DNA of 64,000 nt from NCBI RefSeq assembly GCF_029633865.1, contig NC_079213.1, forward strand, positions 93,793,682-93,857,681, given 5' to 3'. The stretch is from Lampris incognitus. Its lineage: Eukaryota; Chordata; Actinopteri; Lampriformes; Lampridae. The notes under the pieces were generated by a model. The model was given only the letters and a program-made list of their open reading frames with translations, was not told the origin of the DNA and searched no databases. The position numbers and the translations under genes are program-made. Shown here in pieces: positions 1-9,497 of the stretch (position 1 is its first letter; each line of letters opens with the position of its first letter).

Positions 1-2526
1 CCTGGCAGCTCCATATTCAGCATCCTTCTCCCAATATACTCAGCATCTCTCCTCCACACATGTCCAAGCCATCTCAATCTTGCCTCTCTTGCTTTGTCTC
101 CAAACCGTCCAACCTGAGCGGTCCCTCTAATATAATCGTTCCTAATCCTGTCCTTCTTCGTTACTCCCAGTGAAAATCTTAGCATCTTCAACTCTGCCAC
201 CTCCAGCTCCGCCTCCTGTCTTTTCGTCAGTGCCAATGTCTCCAAACCATATAACATAGCTGGTCTCACAACCATCTTGTAAACTTTCCCTTTAACTCTT
301 GCTGGTACCCTTCTGTCGCAAATCACTCCTGACACTCTTCTCCACCCACTCCAACCTGCCTGCACTCTCTTTTTCACCTCTCTACTGCACTCCCTGTTAC
401 TTTGGACAGTTGACCCCAAGTATTTAAACTCAGATGTCTTTGTCACCTCCACTCCTTGCATCCTGACCATTCCACTGTCCTCTCTCTCATTCACGCATAG
501 GTATTCCGTCTTGCTCCTACTGACTTTCATTCCTCTTCTCTCCAGTGCATACCTCCACCTCTCCAGGCTCTCCTCAACCTGCACCCTACTCTCACTACAG
601 ATCACAATGTCATCCGCGAACATCATCGTCCATGGAGACTCCTGCCTGATCTTGTCCGTCAACCTGTCCATCACCATTGCAAACAAGAAAGGGCTAAGAG
701 CCGATCCTTGATGTAATCCCACCTCCACCTTGAACCCATCCGTCATTCCAACCGCACACCTCACCATTGTCACACTTCCCTCATACGTATCCTGCACCAC
801 TCCTACATACTTCTCTGCAACTCCTGACTTCCTCATACAATACCACACCTCCTCTCTCGGTACTCTGTCATAAGCTTTCTCTAAATCTACAAAGACACAG
901 TGCAACTCTTTCTGGCCTTCTCTATACTTCTCAATCAACATTCTCAAAGCAAACATCGCATCTGTGGTGCTCTTTCGTGGCATGAAACCATACTGCTGCT
1001 CGCTGATCGTCACCTCTCCTCTTAACCTAGCTTCTATTACTCTTTCCCAAATCTTCATGCTGTGGCTGATCAACTTTATACCTCTGTAGTTGTTACAGTT
1101 CTGCACATCGCCCTTGTTCTTGAAAATCGGTACCAGTATGCTTCTTCTCCACTCCTCAGGCATCCTCTCACTTTCCAGGATTGTGTTAAACAATCTAGTT
1201 AGAAACTCCACTGCCATCTCTCCTAAACATCTCCATGCCTCCACAGGTATGTCATCAGGACCAACTGCCTTTCCATTCTTCATCCTCTTCATAGCTGCCC
1301 TCACTTCCTCCTTGCTAATCCGCTGAACTTCCTGATTCACTATCCCTACATCATCCAACCTTCTCTCTCTCTCATTTTCTTCATTCATCAGCCCCTCAAA
1401 GTATTCCTTCCACCTTCTTAGCACACTCTCCTCGCTTGTCAGCACATTTCCATCTCTATCCTTGATCGCCCTAACTTGCTGCACATCCTTTGCAGCTTGG
1501 TCCCTCTGTCTAGCCAATCGGTACAAGTCCTTTTCTCCTTCCTTAGTGTCTAATCTGTCATACAACTCACCATACGCCTTTTCCTTTGCCTTTGCCACCT
1601 CTCTCTTTGCTTTACGCTGCATCTCCTTGTACTCCTGTCTACTTTCTTCATCTCTCTGACTATCCCACTTCTTCTTTGCCAACCTTTTCCTCTGTATAAT
1701 TTGCTGTACTTCCTCATTCCACCACCAAGTCTCCTTGTCTTCCTTCCTCTGTCCTGATGACACACCAAGTACCTTCCTAGCTGTCTCCCTCACTATTTCT
1801 GCAGTGGTTTTCCAGCCATCTGGCAACTCTTCACTACCACCCAGTGCCTGTCTTAACTCCTGCCTGAACTCCACACAACAGTCTTCCTTCTTCAACTTCC
1901 ACCATTTGATCTTCGGCTGTGTCTTCACTCGCTTCCTCTTCTTGGTCTCCAAAGTCATCCTACAGACCACCATCCGATGCTGCCTAGCTACGCTCTCCCC
2001 TGTCACCACCTTGCAGTCTCCAATCCCTTTTAGATGGTGCCTTCTACATAAGATATAGTCCACCTGTGTGCACTTTCCTCCACTCTTGTACGTCACCCTG
2101 TGTTCCTCCCTCTTCTTGAAATATGTATTCACCACAGCCATTTCCATCCTTTTCGCAAAATCGACCACCATCTGTCCTTCCACATTTCTCTTCTTGACTC
2201 CATACTTTCCCATCACCTCCTCATCACCTCTGTTCCCTTCACCAACATGTCCATTGAAGTCCGCTCCAATCACCACTCTCTCCTCCTTGGGTACCCTCTC
2301 CACCATGTCGTCCAACTCATTCCAGAATTCTTCTTTTTCATCCATCTCACACCCAACTTGCGGGGCATATGCGCTGATAACATTCAGCAATAAACCTTCA
2401 ATTTCCAGCTTCATACTCATCACTCTGTCTGACACTCTCTTCACCTCCAGCACGCTCTTGACATACTCTTCCTTCAGAATTACCCCTACCCCATTTATTA
2501 CCCCTACCCCATTAAACTTTCCATAA
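1..2526 (-). mobile_element. RTE/BovB-type non-LTR retrotransposon (LINE), 5'-truncated, runs off the left window edge
   Basis: Read on the minus strand, this stretch encodes an APE-type endonuclease C-terminal part followed by a reverse transcriptase. It resembles the RTE/BovB-like proteins often labelled craniofacial development protein 2-like in fish annotations. Recognisable similarity begins near 2526, where a short direct duplication of about 18 bp (accccattta-type, 2482-2516) occurs, and continues to position 1. The start of the endonuclease is missing, as expected from 5' truncation during target-primed reverse transcription. The 3' end and any target-site duplication lie outside the window. 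The clade assignment rests on remembered motif context, not on a search. Confidence 0.85.
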
Positions 2527-2606
2527 GCCGTTACCAAGAACCAAACTCCTTCACTGGGAGCAGAGTTCTTGGCTTTTCCAGAAATGCCTCTTTTCTTTGA
2601 ACTATT
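1..2606 (-). CDS. LINE polyprotein (endonuclease-reverse transcriptase), partial at both ends, frame open
   Basis: I read the minus-strand frame whose triplets begin at plus positions divisible by 3. It has no stop from 2606 down to the window edge, about 868 codons; the first stop upstream is at 2607-2609. LINE similarity starts near 2526. Visible in order are an endonuclease catalytic motif GADFNG (about 2250-2268), the late endonuclease motif VDYILCRR (about 2041-2063), RT motifs around NNYRGIKLIS (about 1075-1100), GLHQGSALSP (about 690-718) and the catalytic FADDIV (about 603-620), then a C-terminal region ending off-window. The protein would nick DNA and copy LINE RNA. The intact frame over so long a stretch suggests a young insertion. 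The copy lacks the N-terminal endonuclease and its own start region, so it is probably not autonomous. Confidence 0.85.
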
Positions 2607-3489
2607 TTAGAGGGTTTTCCTTCTCAATGAAAAAAAAACTCTGGCCTCTCCAGAGAGCCTCAGCTCTACCCAGAATGTGATAAGTGTCAGGAAACGGGGC
2701 ATAATTCTCAGAAAAAGGGAGCTTTCAAAAGTGCGGCCAACCCTCTGGAAGCCCTAATGGTATGGTCCAGCAAACCTTTGTCTATTTAAGGCGATACTCG
2801 TGACATTGGGCTGGGGCTGGGCTGGGCTGAGCTGGGCTGGGCCGGGGTTGGGGGCTGGAAAGATGCAGGGGCACATTACAGGGAGAATGTGACCCCAGGT
2901 TGACCCACCCAGGTCAGGGGTGAATGAGGATAGGGTGGCAGGAGAAGAAGGTTCAGACACCACTGGGCAGTTTGCTGGCCATAGGGAATTCACGCACGCA
3001 TGCACACACGGGGACACACACACACACACACACACATTCCAAGGGAGTTGACCGAGACAGTAAACATGAAGTTGTGGATGGCTCTTTCATCTTCCCTCTG
3101 ATCGTCATTGCATCTACACAAGTAATATCTCTATTAAGAACGTATTTAAAAAAATGCTTCTAGCCCACAGCAAACCTGGAATGGAGGTAGAGCATGCTTT
3201 CCCTCCCATAAAACACACTCTGTGTCGGACTTGCTATCTGTACGATGATACAGAGTCTTGGACAATTCTCGGGCTAGAGCACTTGTAGCAAACTTCAGTT
3301 GGGATTTCTTATGGCGAAATGAAGCTTGTCATAAAGTTCGGAATTTGTGTCTGAAAGCATCCTCTCAAACCCAGAGCCAGTCCTCCATCTCTCTGCAACA
3401 ATGAGTGGTTCAATTAGTGCCTCACCTTGCACCACTGATATTGAAATCAACACACCAGTAGGCCCAATACTTCTCAAATATACAAACCA
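2527..3489. other. Non-coding stretch with short tandem repeats
   Basis: I recognise no gene here. It contains a GGGCT/GGGCTGGG tandem tract (about 2806-2850) and a short (CA)n tract (3015-3036). Confidence 0.6.
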
Positions 3490-3920
3490 GGGGCATCCAG
3501 GTAGCGTAGGGGTCTATTCCGTTGCCTGCCAACACAGGGATGGCCGGTTCGAATCCCCATGTTACCTCCGGCTTGGTTGGGCATCCCTACAGACACAATT
3601 GGCTGTGTCTGCAGGTGGGAAGCCAGATGTGGGTATGTGTCCTGGTCGCTGCACTAGCGCCTGCTCTGGTCAGTCAGGGCACCTGTTCAGGGGAGGGGAA
3701 ACTGGAGGGAATAGCGTGATCCTCCTACGCGCTGCATCTCCCTGGTGAAACTCCTCACTGTCACGTGAAAAGAAGCAGCTGGCGACTCCACATGTATTGG
3801 AGGAGGCATGTGGTAGTCTGCAGCCCTCCCCGGATTGGCAGAGGGGGTGGAGCAACAACCGGGACGGCTCGGAAGAGTGGGGTAATTCGCCAGGTACAAT
3901 TGGGGAGAAAAAAGGGGAAA
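3490..3920 (+). mobile_element. SINE-A copy 1 (tRNA-derived SINE)
   Basis: This is the first of fifteen copies of one family. The 5' head is tRNA-like, with an A-box-like segment (gtagcgtaggggtct, about 3501-3515) and a B box ggttcgaatcc (3546-3556) that would serve as an internal RNA polymerase III promoter. The tRNA-unrelated body runs through an acaattggctgtgtctgc segment and a gtggtagtctgcagccctcc segment. It ends with caattggggagaaaaaagggg, a G-rich tail rather than poly(A). The head no longer folds as a functional tRNA. The family name used here is my own label. Confidence 0.85.
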
Positions 3921-4314
3921 TATTCAAAAAATATACACTACCGTTCAAAAGTTTGGGATCACCCAAACAATTTTGTGTTTTCCATGAAAAGTCACACTTA
4001 TTCACCACCATATGTTGTGAAATGAATAGAAAATAGAGTCAAGACATTGACAAGGTTAGAAATAATGATTTGTATTTGAAATAAGATTTTTTTTACATCA
4101 AACTTTGCTTTCGTCAAAGAATCCTCCATTTGCAGCAATTACAGCATTGCAGACCTTTGGCATTCTAGCTGTTAATTTGTTGAGGTAATCTGGAGAAATT
4201 GCACCCCACGCTTCCAGAAGCAGCTCCCACAAGTTGGATTGGTTGGATGGGCACTTCTTTGAGCAGATTGAGTTTCTGGAGCATCACATTTGTGGGGTCA
4301 ATTAAACGCTCAAA

Positions 4315-4602
4315 ATGGCCAGAAAAAGAGAACTTTCATCTGAAACTCGACAGTCTATTCTTGTTCTTAGAAATGAAGGCTATTCCATGCGAGAAATTGC
4401 TAAGAAATTGAAGATTTCCTTCACCGGTGTGTGCTACTCCCTTCAGAGGACAGCACAAACAGGCTCTAACCAGAGTAGAAAAAGAAGTGGGAGGCCGCGT
4501 TGCACAACTGAGCAAGAAGATAAGTACATTAGAGTCTCTAGTTTGAGAAACAGACGCCTCACAGGTCCCCAACTGGCATCTTCATTAAATAGTACCTGTT
4601 AG
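4315..4602 (+). pseudogene. Tc1 transposase N-terminal fragment, left arm
   Basis: A 95-residue frame starts at the natural Met (MARKRELSSETRQ) and covers the first helix-turn-helix of the paired-like DNA-binding domain (EIAKKLKIS region). It then enters the GRPRCTTEQ hinge and the second DNA-binding helix region (RRLTGPQLAS). It stops at 4600-4602, where the inverted arm begins. No DDE catalytic domain is present, so it is a remnant. It could still bind Tc1 ends if expressed. Confidence 0.85.
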
Positions 4603-4753
4603 AGCCTGTTTGTGCTGTCCTCTGAAGGGAGTAGTACACACCGGTGTAGGAAATCTTCAATTTCTTAGCAATTTCTCGCATGGAATAGCCTTCATTTCTA
4701 AGAACAAGAATAGACTGTCGAGTTTCAGATGAAAGTTCTCTTTTTCTGGCCAT
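4559..4753 (-). pseudogene. Tc1 transposase N-terminal fragment, right arm
   Basis: This is the inverted duplicate of the left-arm transposase start, with 64 residues before a stop. It shares the same Met and first helix-turn-helix and differs from the left copy at two residues (F to Y and C to Y in the KISxTGVxYSL segment). The last residues derive from the spacer read in antisense. Confidence 0.85.
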
Positions 4754-5143
4754 TTTGAGCGTTTAATTGACCCCACAAATGTGATGCTCCAGAAACTCAA
4801 TCTGCTCAAAGAAGTGCCCATCCAACCAATCCAACTTGTGGGAGCTGCTTCTGGAAGCGTGGGGTGCAATTTCTCCAGATTACCTCAACAAATTAACAGC
4901 TAGAATGCCAAAGGTCTGCAATGCTGTAATTGCTGCAAATGGAGGATTCTTTGACGAAAGCAAAGTTTGATGTAAAAAAAATCTTATTTCAAATACAAAT
5001 CATTATTTCTAACCTTGTCAATGTCTTGACTCTATTTTCTATTCATTTCACAACATATGGTGGTGAATAAGTGTGACTTTTCATGGAAAACACGAAATTG
5101 TTTGGGTGATCCCAAACTTTTGAACGGTAGTGTATATATATTA

Positions 5144-5317
5144 TGGCAGGAATGAGGAAAAAACACAGGAGACCAAGGCGAGTTTGATGTTTATTCCTCA
5201 ACTCCAAAAACCAACTGCAGCAGGAACAACCCTGCACCGGCAAACCCGGGAACGTAAACCACACCCCCAGCTCACAGTCCTGCTTGGTGAGAGGCATAGC
5301 CCCTAGTGTCCGCCACA
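5144..5317 (-). repeat. 3' LTR of the gypsy element
   Basis: This is a direct repeat of 9222-9395, of equal length. On the minus strand it begins TGTGGCGG and ends CCTGCCA, the TG...CA boundary of LTRs, and carries an AATAAA polyadenylation signal (complement at 5190-5195). Confidence 0.92.
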
Positions 5318-5333
5318 CAGCCCCCCCCCCCCC
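5318..5333 (-). other. Polypurine tract of the gypsy element
   Basis: A run of 13 G on the minus strand lies three bases before the 3' LTR, the expected position for the plus-strand primer of reverse transcription. Confidence 0.7.
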
Positions 5334-5526
5334 GAACACCCAGAAGGGACTCCTGGAAAGAAAATTAGTGTCTCACTGGAGGCTTAAGCAGCCTGCCATA
5401 ACGGCTGCTCCGTCCCTCAGCCAAAACAGTAGGTCAAACACTGTCCAAAGCCGGCTGAGAAGCAGAACTCTGAACCCATGAAGACAATGCCGGGGTCCTG
5501 GAAGGAGGACGACCCCGACGGGGAAC

Positions 5527-6075
5527 CTAGGCCGGAAACACAACTTCGCCTGCCACCCTGTGCGCCGGTTTAAGCCTATCAAGCGTGACACGCTCCCTAC
5601 GCCCACCCATATCTAGCACAAAACCCTTAGGACCCGTCTCAAGAACCCGAAATGGGCCATCGTATGGGGGTTGGAGGGGCAAGCGGTGAGCATCATGCCG
5701 TACAAAAACAAAACGAGCTGACATGAGCTCCGCAGGCACGAACGACCGTGGAAAACAGTGGTGAACGGGGCCTGGAACCCGATTGCTGTCGGACAAAAAA
5801 GGATAAACAGCCGGACGGGGTCGAGGAGCGGAACTCCCAGGCAAAAATTCCCCAGAGACGCGGAGCGGCTGACCGAGCACCAGCTCAGCGTGTGACGCGT
5901 CGAGGTCCTCCTTAGGAGCCGAACGCAACCCGAGCATAACCCAAGGTAAATGATCCACCCAGTTACCATCCAAAAGCGCAGCGCACAGCGCTGCCTTGAG
6001 CGACCGGTGAAAACGTTCACACAACCCGTTAGCCTGAGGGTGATACGCGGTAGTGCGGTGTACCTGCACACCCAA
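5527..6075 (-). pseudogene. Gypsy integrase, C-terminal part (frameshifted piece)
   Basis: This frame encodes the end of the integrase catalytic core. It includes the motif YHPQANGLCERFHR, whose Glu is the third residue of the DDE triad, followed by the C-terminal region that binds DNA. It lies in a different frame from the preceding integrase part, so an indel near 6080-6110 separates the two. Confidence 0.88.
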
Positions 6076-6089
6076 GGATCGCGCAAGTG

Positions 6090-7394
6090 CCGACCAGAGC
6101 TCTCACACGAACGGGGGCCCCTGTCTGAGGTGATATCTGACGGAGTGCCGAAACGGGCGACCCAGGAGGAAAGAAAAGCGCATGCAACATCCGAGAATGT
6201 TGTGGAGGATAGAGGAACAGCCTCTGGCCACCTGGTGGTCCGATCTACCATTGTGAGCAGGTGCGTAAAACCCTGTGAAGAAGGTAGAGGGCCCACCAGG
6301 TCCACATGCACGTGGTCGAAACGTCTGGCCGGGATCGGAAACGGTTCGAGGGGCGATTTAGTGTGCTGGTGGACCTTAGCGCGCTGGCACGCTACACATG
6401 CAGCTGCCCACCCCTTGACATCCTTGCGGAGGCCAGGCCAGACGAACTTGGAACCGACCAACTTCACCGACGCCCGAACTCCAGGGTGCGAGAGGGAGTG
6501 AATCGAATCGAAAACTCGACGGCGCCAGGCCACTGGAACAACGGGGCGGGGACGGCCGGTGGAGACATCGCAGAGGAGGGCAGGACTGCCTTCCTGCATC
6601 ACAGCGTCCTCTAGCTTGAGACCGGTACGCGTTGACCTAAGGGCAAGGACGTCCGGGTCGCTGGGCTGGTCGGCAGCCATAGCAGAGAAATCCACACCGA
6701 GGTGCACAGGACACACAAGCACACGCGACAGACAATCAGCAACAGGGTTGGACTTCCCGGCCACATGCTGAATGTCCGTTGTGAACTCGGAGATCGCCGC
6801 TAGGTGGCGCTGTTGACAAGCAGACCACGGCTCAGTCACCTTGGACATGGCAAAAGTCAGCAGCTTATGATCCACATAAGCCGTGAATGGGCGACCCTCC
6901 AGCAGGAAGCGGAAATGCCGGGTTGCCAGGTGCAGTGCCAGCAACTCCCGGTCAAAAACGCTGTACTTGCGCTCGCTATCTCGCAGTTTGCGGCTAAAAA
7001 ATGCGAGTGGCTGCCACGCATTCGCCACACGCTGTTCAACCACAGCCCCCACAGCTATGTCAGACGCATCGGTTGTTAAAGCTATGGACGCCGTGAGTGT
7101 GGGATGGGCGAGGAGGGCAGCGTTAGCCAGGGCGCACTTAGCTCCGTCAAAGGCCTGGACCTGTTCGGGAGTCCAGTCGACAGGGTCGTTAGCCTTCTTA
7201 AGCCGCAGGACTTCGTAAAGTGGCTGAAGGAGGTGGGCAGCGCGAGGGAGGAAACGGTTATAGAAATTCACCATGCCCAAGAATTCCTGCAATGCCTTAA
7301 CAGAGACTGGGCGGGGAAATTCCGCCACCGCTTGCACCTTAGAAGGCAAAGGGGACCGCGCCTTGCGGCGAAATGCGGTGACCCAAGAAGTCAA
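6090..7394 (-). pseudogene. Gypsy RNase H and integrase N-terminal/core part
   Basis: This frame (open down to 5613, but off-frame below about 6090) begins in the RT thumb/connection (FLGMVNFYNRFLP). It continues through RNase H, with TTDASDIAVGAVVEQ and a SRVL end, then the integrase HHCC zinc-binding segment (HSLSHPG ... CVACQRAK) and the first two catalytic Asp residues (VDLVGPLP and TSDRGP). RNase H degrades the RNA template and integrase inserts the cDNA. The frame change at both ends marks it as part of a broken pol. Confidence 0.88.
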
Positions 7395-7968
7395 TCACCG
7401 GCAGTCCAAACTGACACTTGGCCGGGTTGACTATCAGGCCGTGTTCGTCCAGACGACGGAAAACCTGTTTCAGGTGCGCCAGGTGCTCTTCAGCTGACGG
7501 ACTGGCCACTAATATGTCGTCGAGATAAACGAACACGAAAGCAAGTTCACGCAACACCGAGTCCATCAGCCTCTGAAAGGTTTGCGCTGCCCCCTTCAAG
7601 CCAAAAGGCATGCGCATGAACTCAAAAAGCCCAAACGGGGTGATCACTGCGGTCTTGGGCACGTCCTCTGCGCACACGGGAACCTGATGATAGCCGCGCA
7701 CCAGGTCCACCTTAGAGAAAACAGTGGTACCTGCCAGGCGTATGGAAAAGTCCTGTATGTGTGGGATGGGATAGCAGTCATTGGCGGTGATGTTGTTCAG
7801 GCAGCGAAAATCGCCGCAAGGCCGCCAAAACCCATCCGCCTTGGGCACCATGTGAAGCGGCGAGGCCCACGGGCTGTTGGAACGCCTCACTATACCCAGA
7901 CGCTCCATGATGGCGAACTCCTCCTTAGCTGTAGCCGATTTTACCGCGTCGAGGCGCCGCGCGCGCAA
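7339..7968 (-). pseudogene. Gypsy reverse transcriptase (frameshifted piece)
   Basis: The frame carries the fingers and palm: the GIVRRSNSPWASP entry, the LVRGYHQV motif, FGLFEFMRMPFGL, and the catalytic YLDDILVAS (about 7500-7527). It continues to FLGHRISPQG before leaving the frame. It is offset from both the protease frame upstream and the RNase H frame downstream, with indels near 7960 and 7360. Confidence 0.9.
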
Positions 7969-8485
7969 AAACTGGCGGTCCCAGAGTGGGAATGAAATGT
8001 TCTACCCCGTGTTTAGTAACCGCGGTGGAAAAGGCAGGCGTAGTCACCGATGGAAAATCCGCCAGCAAACGCTGAAAAACATCCCCTAATGCTAAAAAGT
8101 TAGCGTGTGTTAACGGCCCGGCTCCCCCTGTCTCGCACGGAACAGTGGCGAAAGACACAGCATCAATTAAACGGCGGATTGCAACATCAACCAGCAGACC
8201 ATTAGCACACAGAAAATCCGCGCCGATAATAGGAACAGTAATGGCGGCCACTACAAAGTCCCACTCAAAATGGCGCCCATGGAAGCAAACAGTCACCAAC
8301 CTTGTGCCAAAAGTCGCAATGGACGAACCGTTAGCTGTACTTAACTGTGGGCTGCTGCCTTTGGCCGACCTGTCTGTCTTAGCAGGAGGGAGTAGGCTCT
8401 TTTGCGAGCCTGAGTCCACCAGAAACCGTCTTCCTGACATCGTGTCCTTAATGAAGAGCAGCTCACTACGTCCGCCAGCGCCCAC
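7925..8485 (-). pseudogene. Gypsy aspartic protease region
   Basis: The frame contains the retropepsin catalytic segment FLVDSGSQKSLLP and a later hydrophobic IIGADFL segment, the usual two landmarks of the LTR-element protease, which cleaves Gag-Pol. It lies in a different frame from gag and starts six bases past the gag stop, so normal expression would need frameshifting. Alternatively the difference is decay. The Met at 8485 is probably not a true start. Confidence 0.85.
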
Positions 8486-8490
8486 AGCTG

Positions 8491-9375
8491 CTACTGAGCG
8501 CTGGCCCTGGAGTTTCCCGCCACCTCAAACGTGCACGGAGGGACGCAGCGCCTCGCTTTGCCGCCGAACCGCTGGTGGAAGAAACAGAGGCCGCTCCCGC
8601 GCCATCTCCGGGCAGTCACTTCAGCCACCACTGCCGGGTCCGCGTCCTCCGATGTCGGCTGCAGAGGCTCCGATGCCACACTCTGCACAGAGAACCGTCT
8701 GGTAGCCAGCAGGACCCGATCGGCCTCCTCAGCCAAACCTCGGCAGTCACCAGCGGCCAGACACGGGGAGTTAGCCAAAGCTGCGTGCACAGGAGACGGG
8801 AGCTGGCGCAGGAAAACGTGCGGGAAAAGGAACCCACCTTCGTCTGAGCCTAGCAGCGACAGCATATTGTCCATGAGATCCACAGCCGTCCCGTCGCCCA
8901 AACCGGATAGGGAAAGGATTCTATCTGCCCTGTCTGCGGCAGATAGGCTGTACCTCCAGAGCAGAAGATGTTTGAGGGTGACGTATTTATCGTGTTGTGG
9001 AGGGGTGCGCAACAGCTGCATGGCCCGGCGTGTGGACTGCTGGTCCAGTGCAGCGATGACCAAATAGTATCTGGAGTCGTCCGCGGAGATTCCACGCAGG
9101 TGGAACAGCGCCTCGACATGCTGGAACCACGAGGCCGGGTCGCTCTGCCAGAACTCTGGGAGCTTCACAGCCGCAGCGAGAACGGCCGGCTGTGAGAGTT
9201 GGGGCGGCGTGGCCGAAGGCGTGGCAGGAATGAGGAAAAAACACAGGAGACCAAGGCGAACTTGATGTTTATTCCTCAACTCCAAAAACCAACTGCAGCA
9301 GGAACAACCCTGCACCGGCGAATCCGGGAACGTAAACCATGCCCCCAGCTCACAGTCCTGCTGGGTGAGAGGCAT
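8491..9375 (-). CDS. Gypsy Gag-like protein, reading into the 5' LTR
   Basis: The frame holds the Gag capsid-like core (LPEFWQSDPASWFQHVEALF) typical of animal Ty3/gypsy Gag. Near the C-terminus is a Cys/His-rich segment (CFFHQRFGGKARRCVPPC) resembling the nucleic-acid-binding end. No Met lies between the LTR boundary and the core. The nearest upstream Met is inside the LTR at 9375, and the frame is open across the LTR-internal junction. That leaves no room for a usual leader, so the natural start may be lost. The start is therefore uncertain. Confidence 0.75.
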   Translation of the reverse strand: MPLTQQDCELGAWFTFPDSPVQGCSCCSWFLELRNKHQVRLGLLCFFLIPATPSATPPQLSQPAVLAAAVKLPEFWQSDPASWFQHVEALFHLRGISADDSRYYLVIAALDQQSTRRAMQLLRTPPQHDKYVTLKHLLLWRYSLSAADRADRILSLSGLGDGTAVDLMDNMLSLLGSDEGGFLFPHVFLRQLPSPVHAALANSPCLAAGDCRGLAEEADRVLLATRRFSVQSVASEPLQPTSEDADPAVVAEVTARRWRGSGLCFFHQRFGGKARRCVPPCTFEVAGNSRASAQ

Positions 9376-9392
9376 AGCCCCTAGTGTCCGCC

Positions 9393-9395
<3 letters not shown>
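9222..9395 (-). repeat. 5' LTR of the gypsy element
   Basis: This is a 174-bp direct repeat of the 3' LTR with about seven differences (for example near 9259, 9320, 9340 and 9363). It carries the AATAAA signal (complement 9268-9273). I see no tRNA-complementary primer-binding site just inside it. Confidence 0.92.
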
Positions 9396-9396
<1 letters not shown>

Positions 9397-9441
<45 letters not shown>

Positions 9442-9497
9442 CTGTGTGTATATATATATATATATATACACACAGACACACACACACACACACACAA
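9397..9497. repeat. Compound (TA)n(TG)n(TA)n(CA)n microsatellite with a 72-bp perfect palindrome
   Basis: TA, TG, TA and CA blocks follow the gypsy 5' LTR edge directly. Positions 9423-9494 are a perfect palindrome with no spacer, centred between 9458 and 9459. Confidence 0.9.

Larger units (their letters stand above)
3936..5132. mobile_element. Palindromic Tc1-type fold-back element
   Basis: Two 535-bp arms, 3936-4470 and 4598-5132, are inverted copies of each other with about three differences by eye, separated by a 127-bp spacer. The outer ends read cactaccgttcaaaagtttggg on both strands, which is a Tc1-family terminal sequence. Both ends are flanked by TA (3934-3935 and 5133-5134), the target duplication made by Tc1/mariner transposases. 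Each arm carries the terminal repeat, the 5' untranslated part and the start of a transposase gene. The 3' half of a normal Tc1 element is absent and replaced by the inverted 5' half. It could be mobilised in trans but cannot encode a transposase. Confidence 0.92.
5144..9395 (-). mobile_element. Ty3/gypsy LTR retrotransposon, complete but decayed
   Basis: The 4.25-kb element is on the minus strand, with two 174-bp LTRs and the order gag, protease, reverse transcriptase, RNase H, integrase, typical of Ty3/gypsy. A polypurine tract of 13 G (minus strand, 5321-5333) precedes the 3' LTR. The LTRs differ at about seven positions by eye (about 4%), so the insertion is not new. The four pol pieces lie in different frames, so the element is dead as it stands. 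It sits a few bases from the Tc1 fold-back on the left and in a TA-rich tract on the right. I could not establish a clean target duplication because both flanks are AT repeats. Confidence 0.93.

Noticed and set aside
2068..2526. 152-codon plus-strand frame
   Set aside because: It is the antisense shadow of the LINE endonuclease frame.
3522..4036. Open frames such as those at 3522-3748 and similar ones at 16526, 20280, 35368, 48904 and 63531
   Set aside because: The same peptides recur in every SINE-A copy in both strands; they are chance frames in a repeat, not genes.
5144..9395. Target-site duplication of the gypsy element
   Set aside because: The flanks are TA-rich on both sides (tatta left, atata right), so no duplication can be told from repeat sequence.
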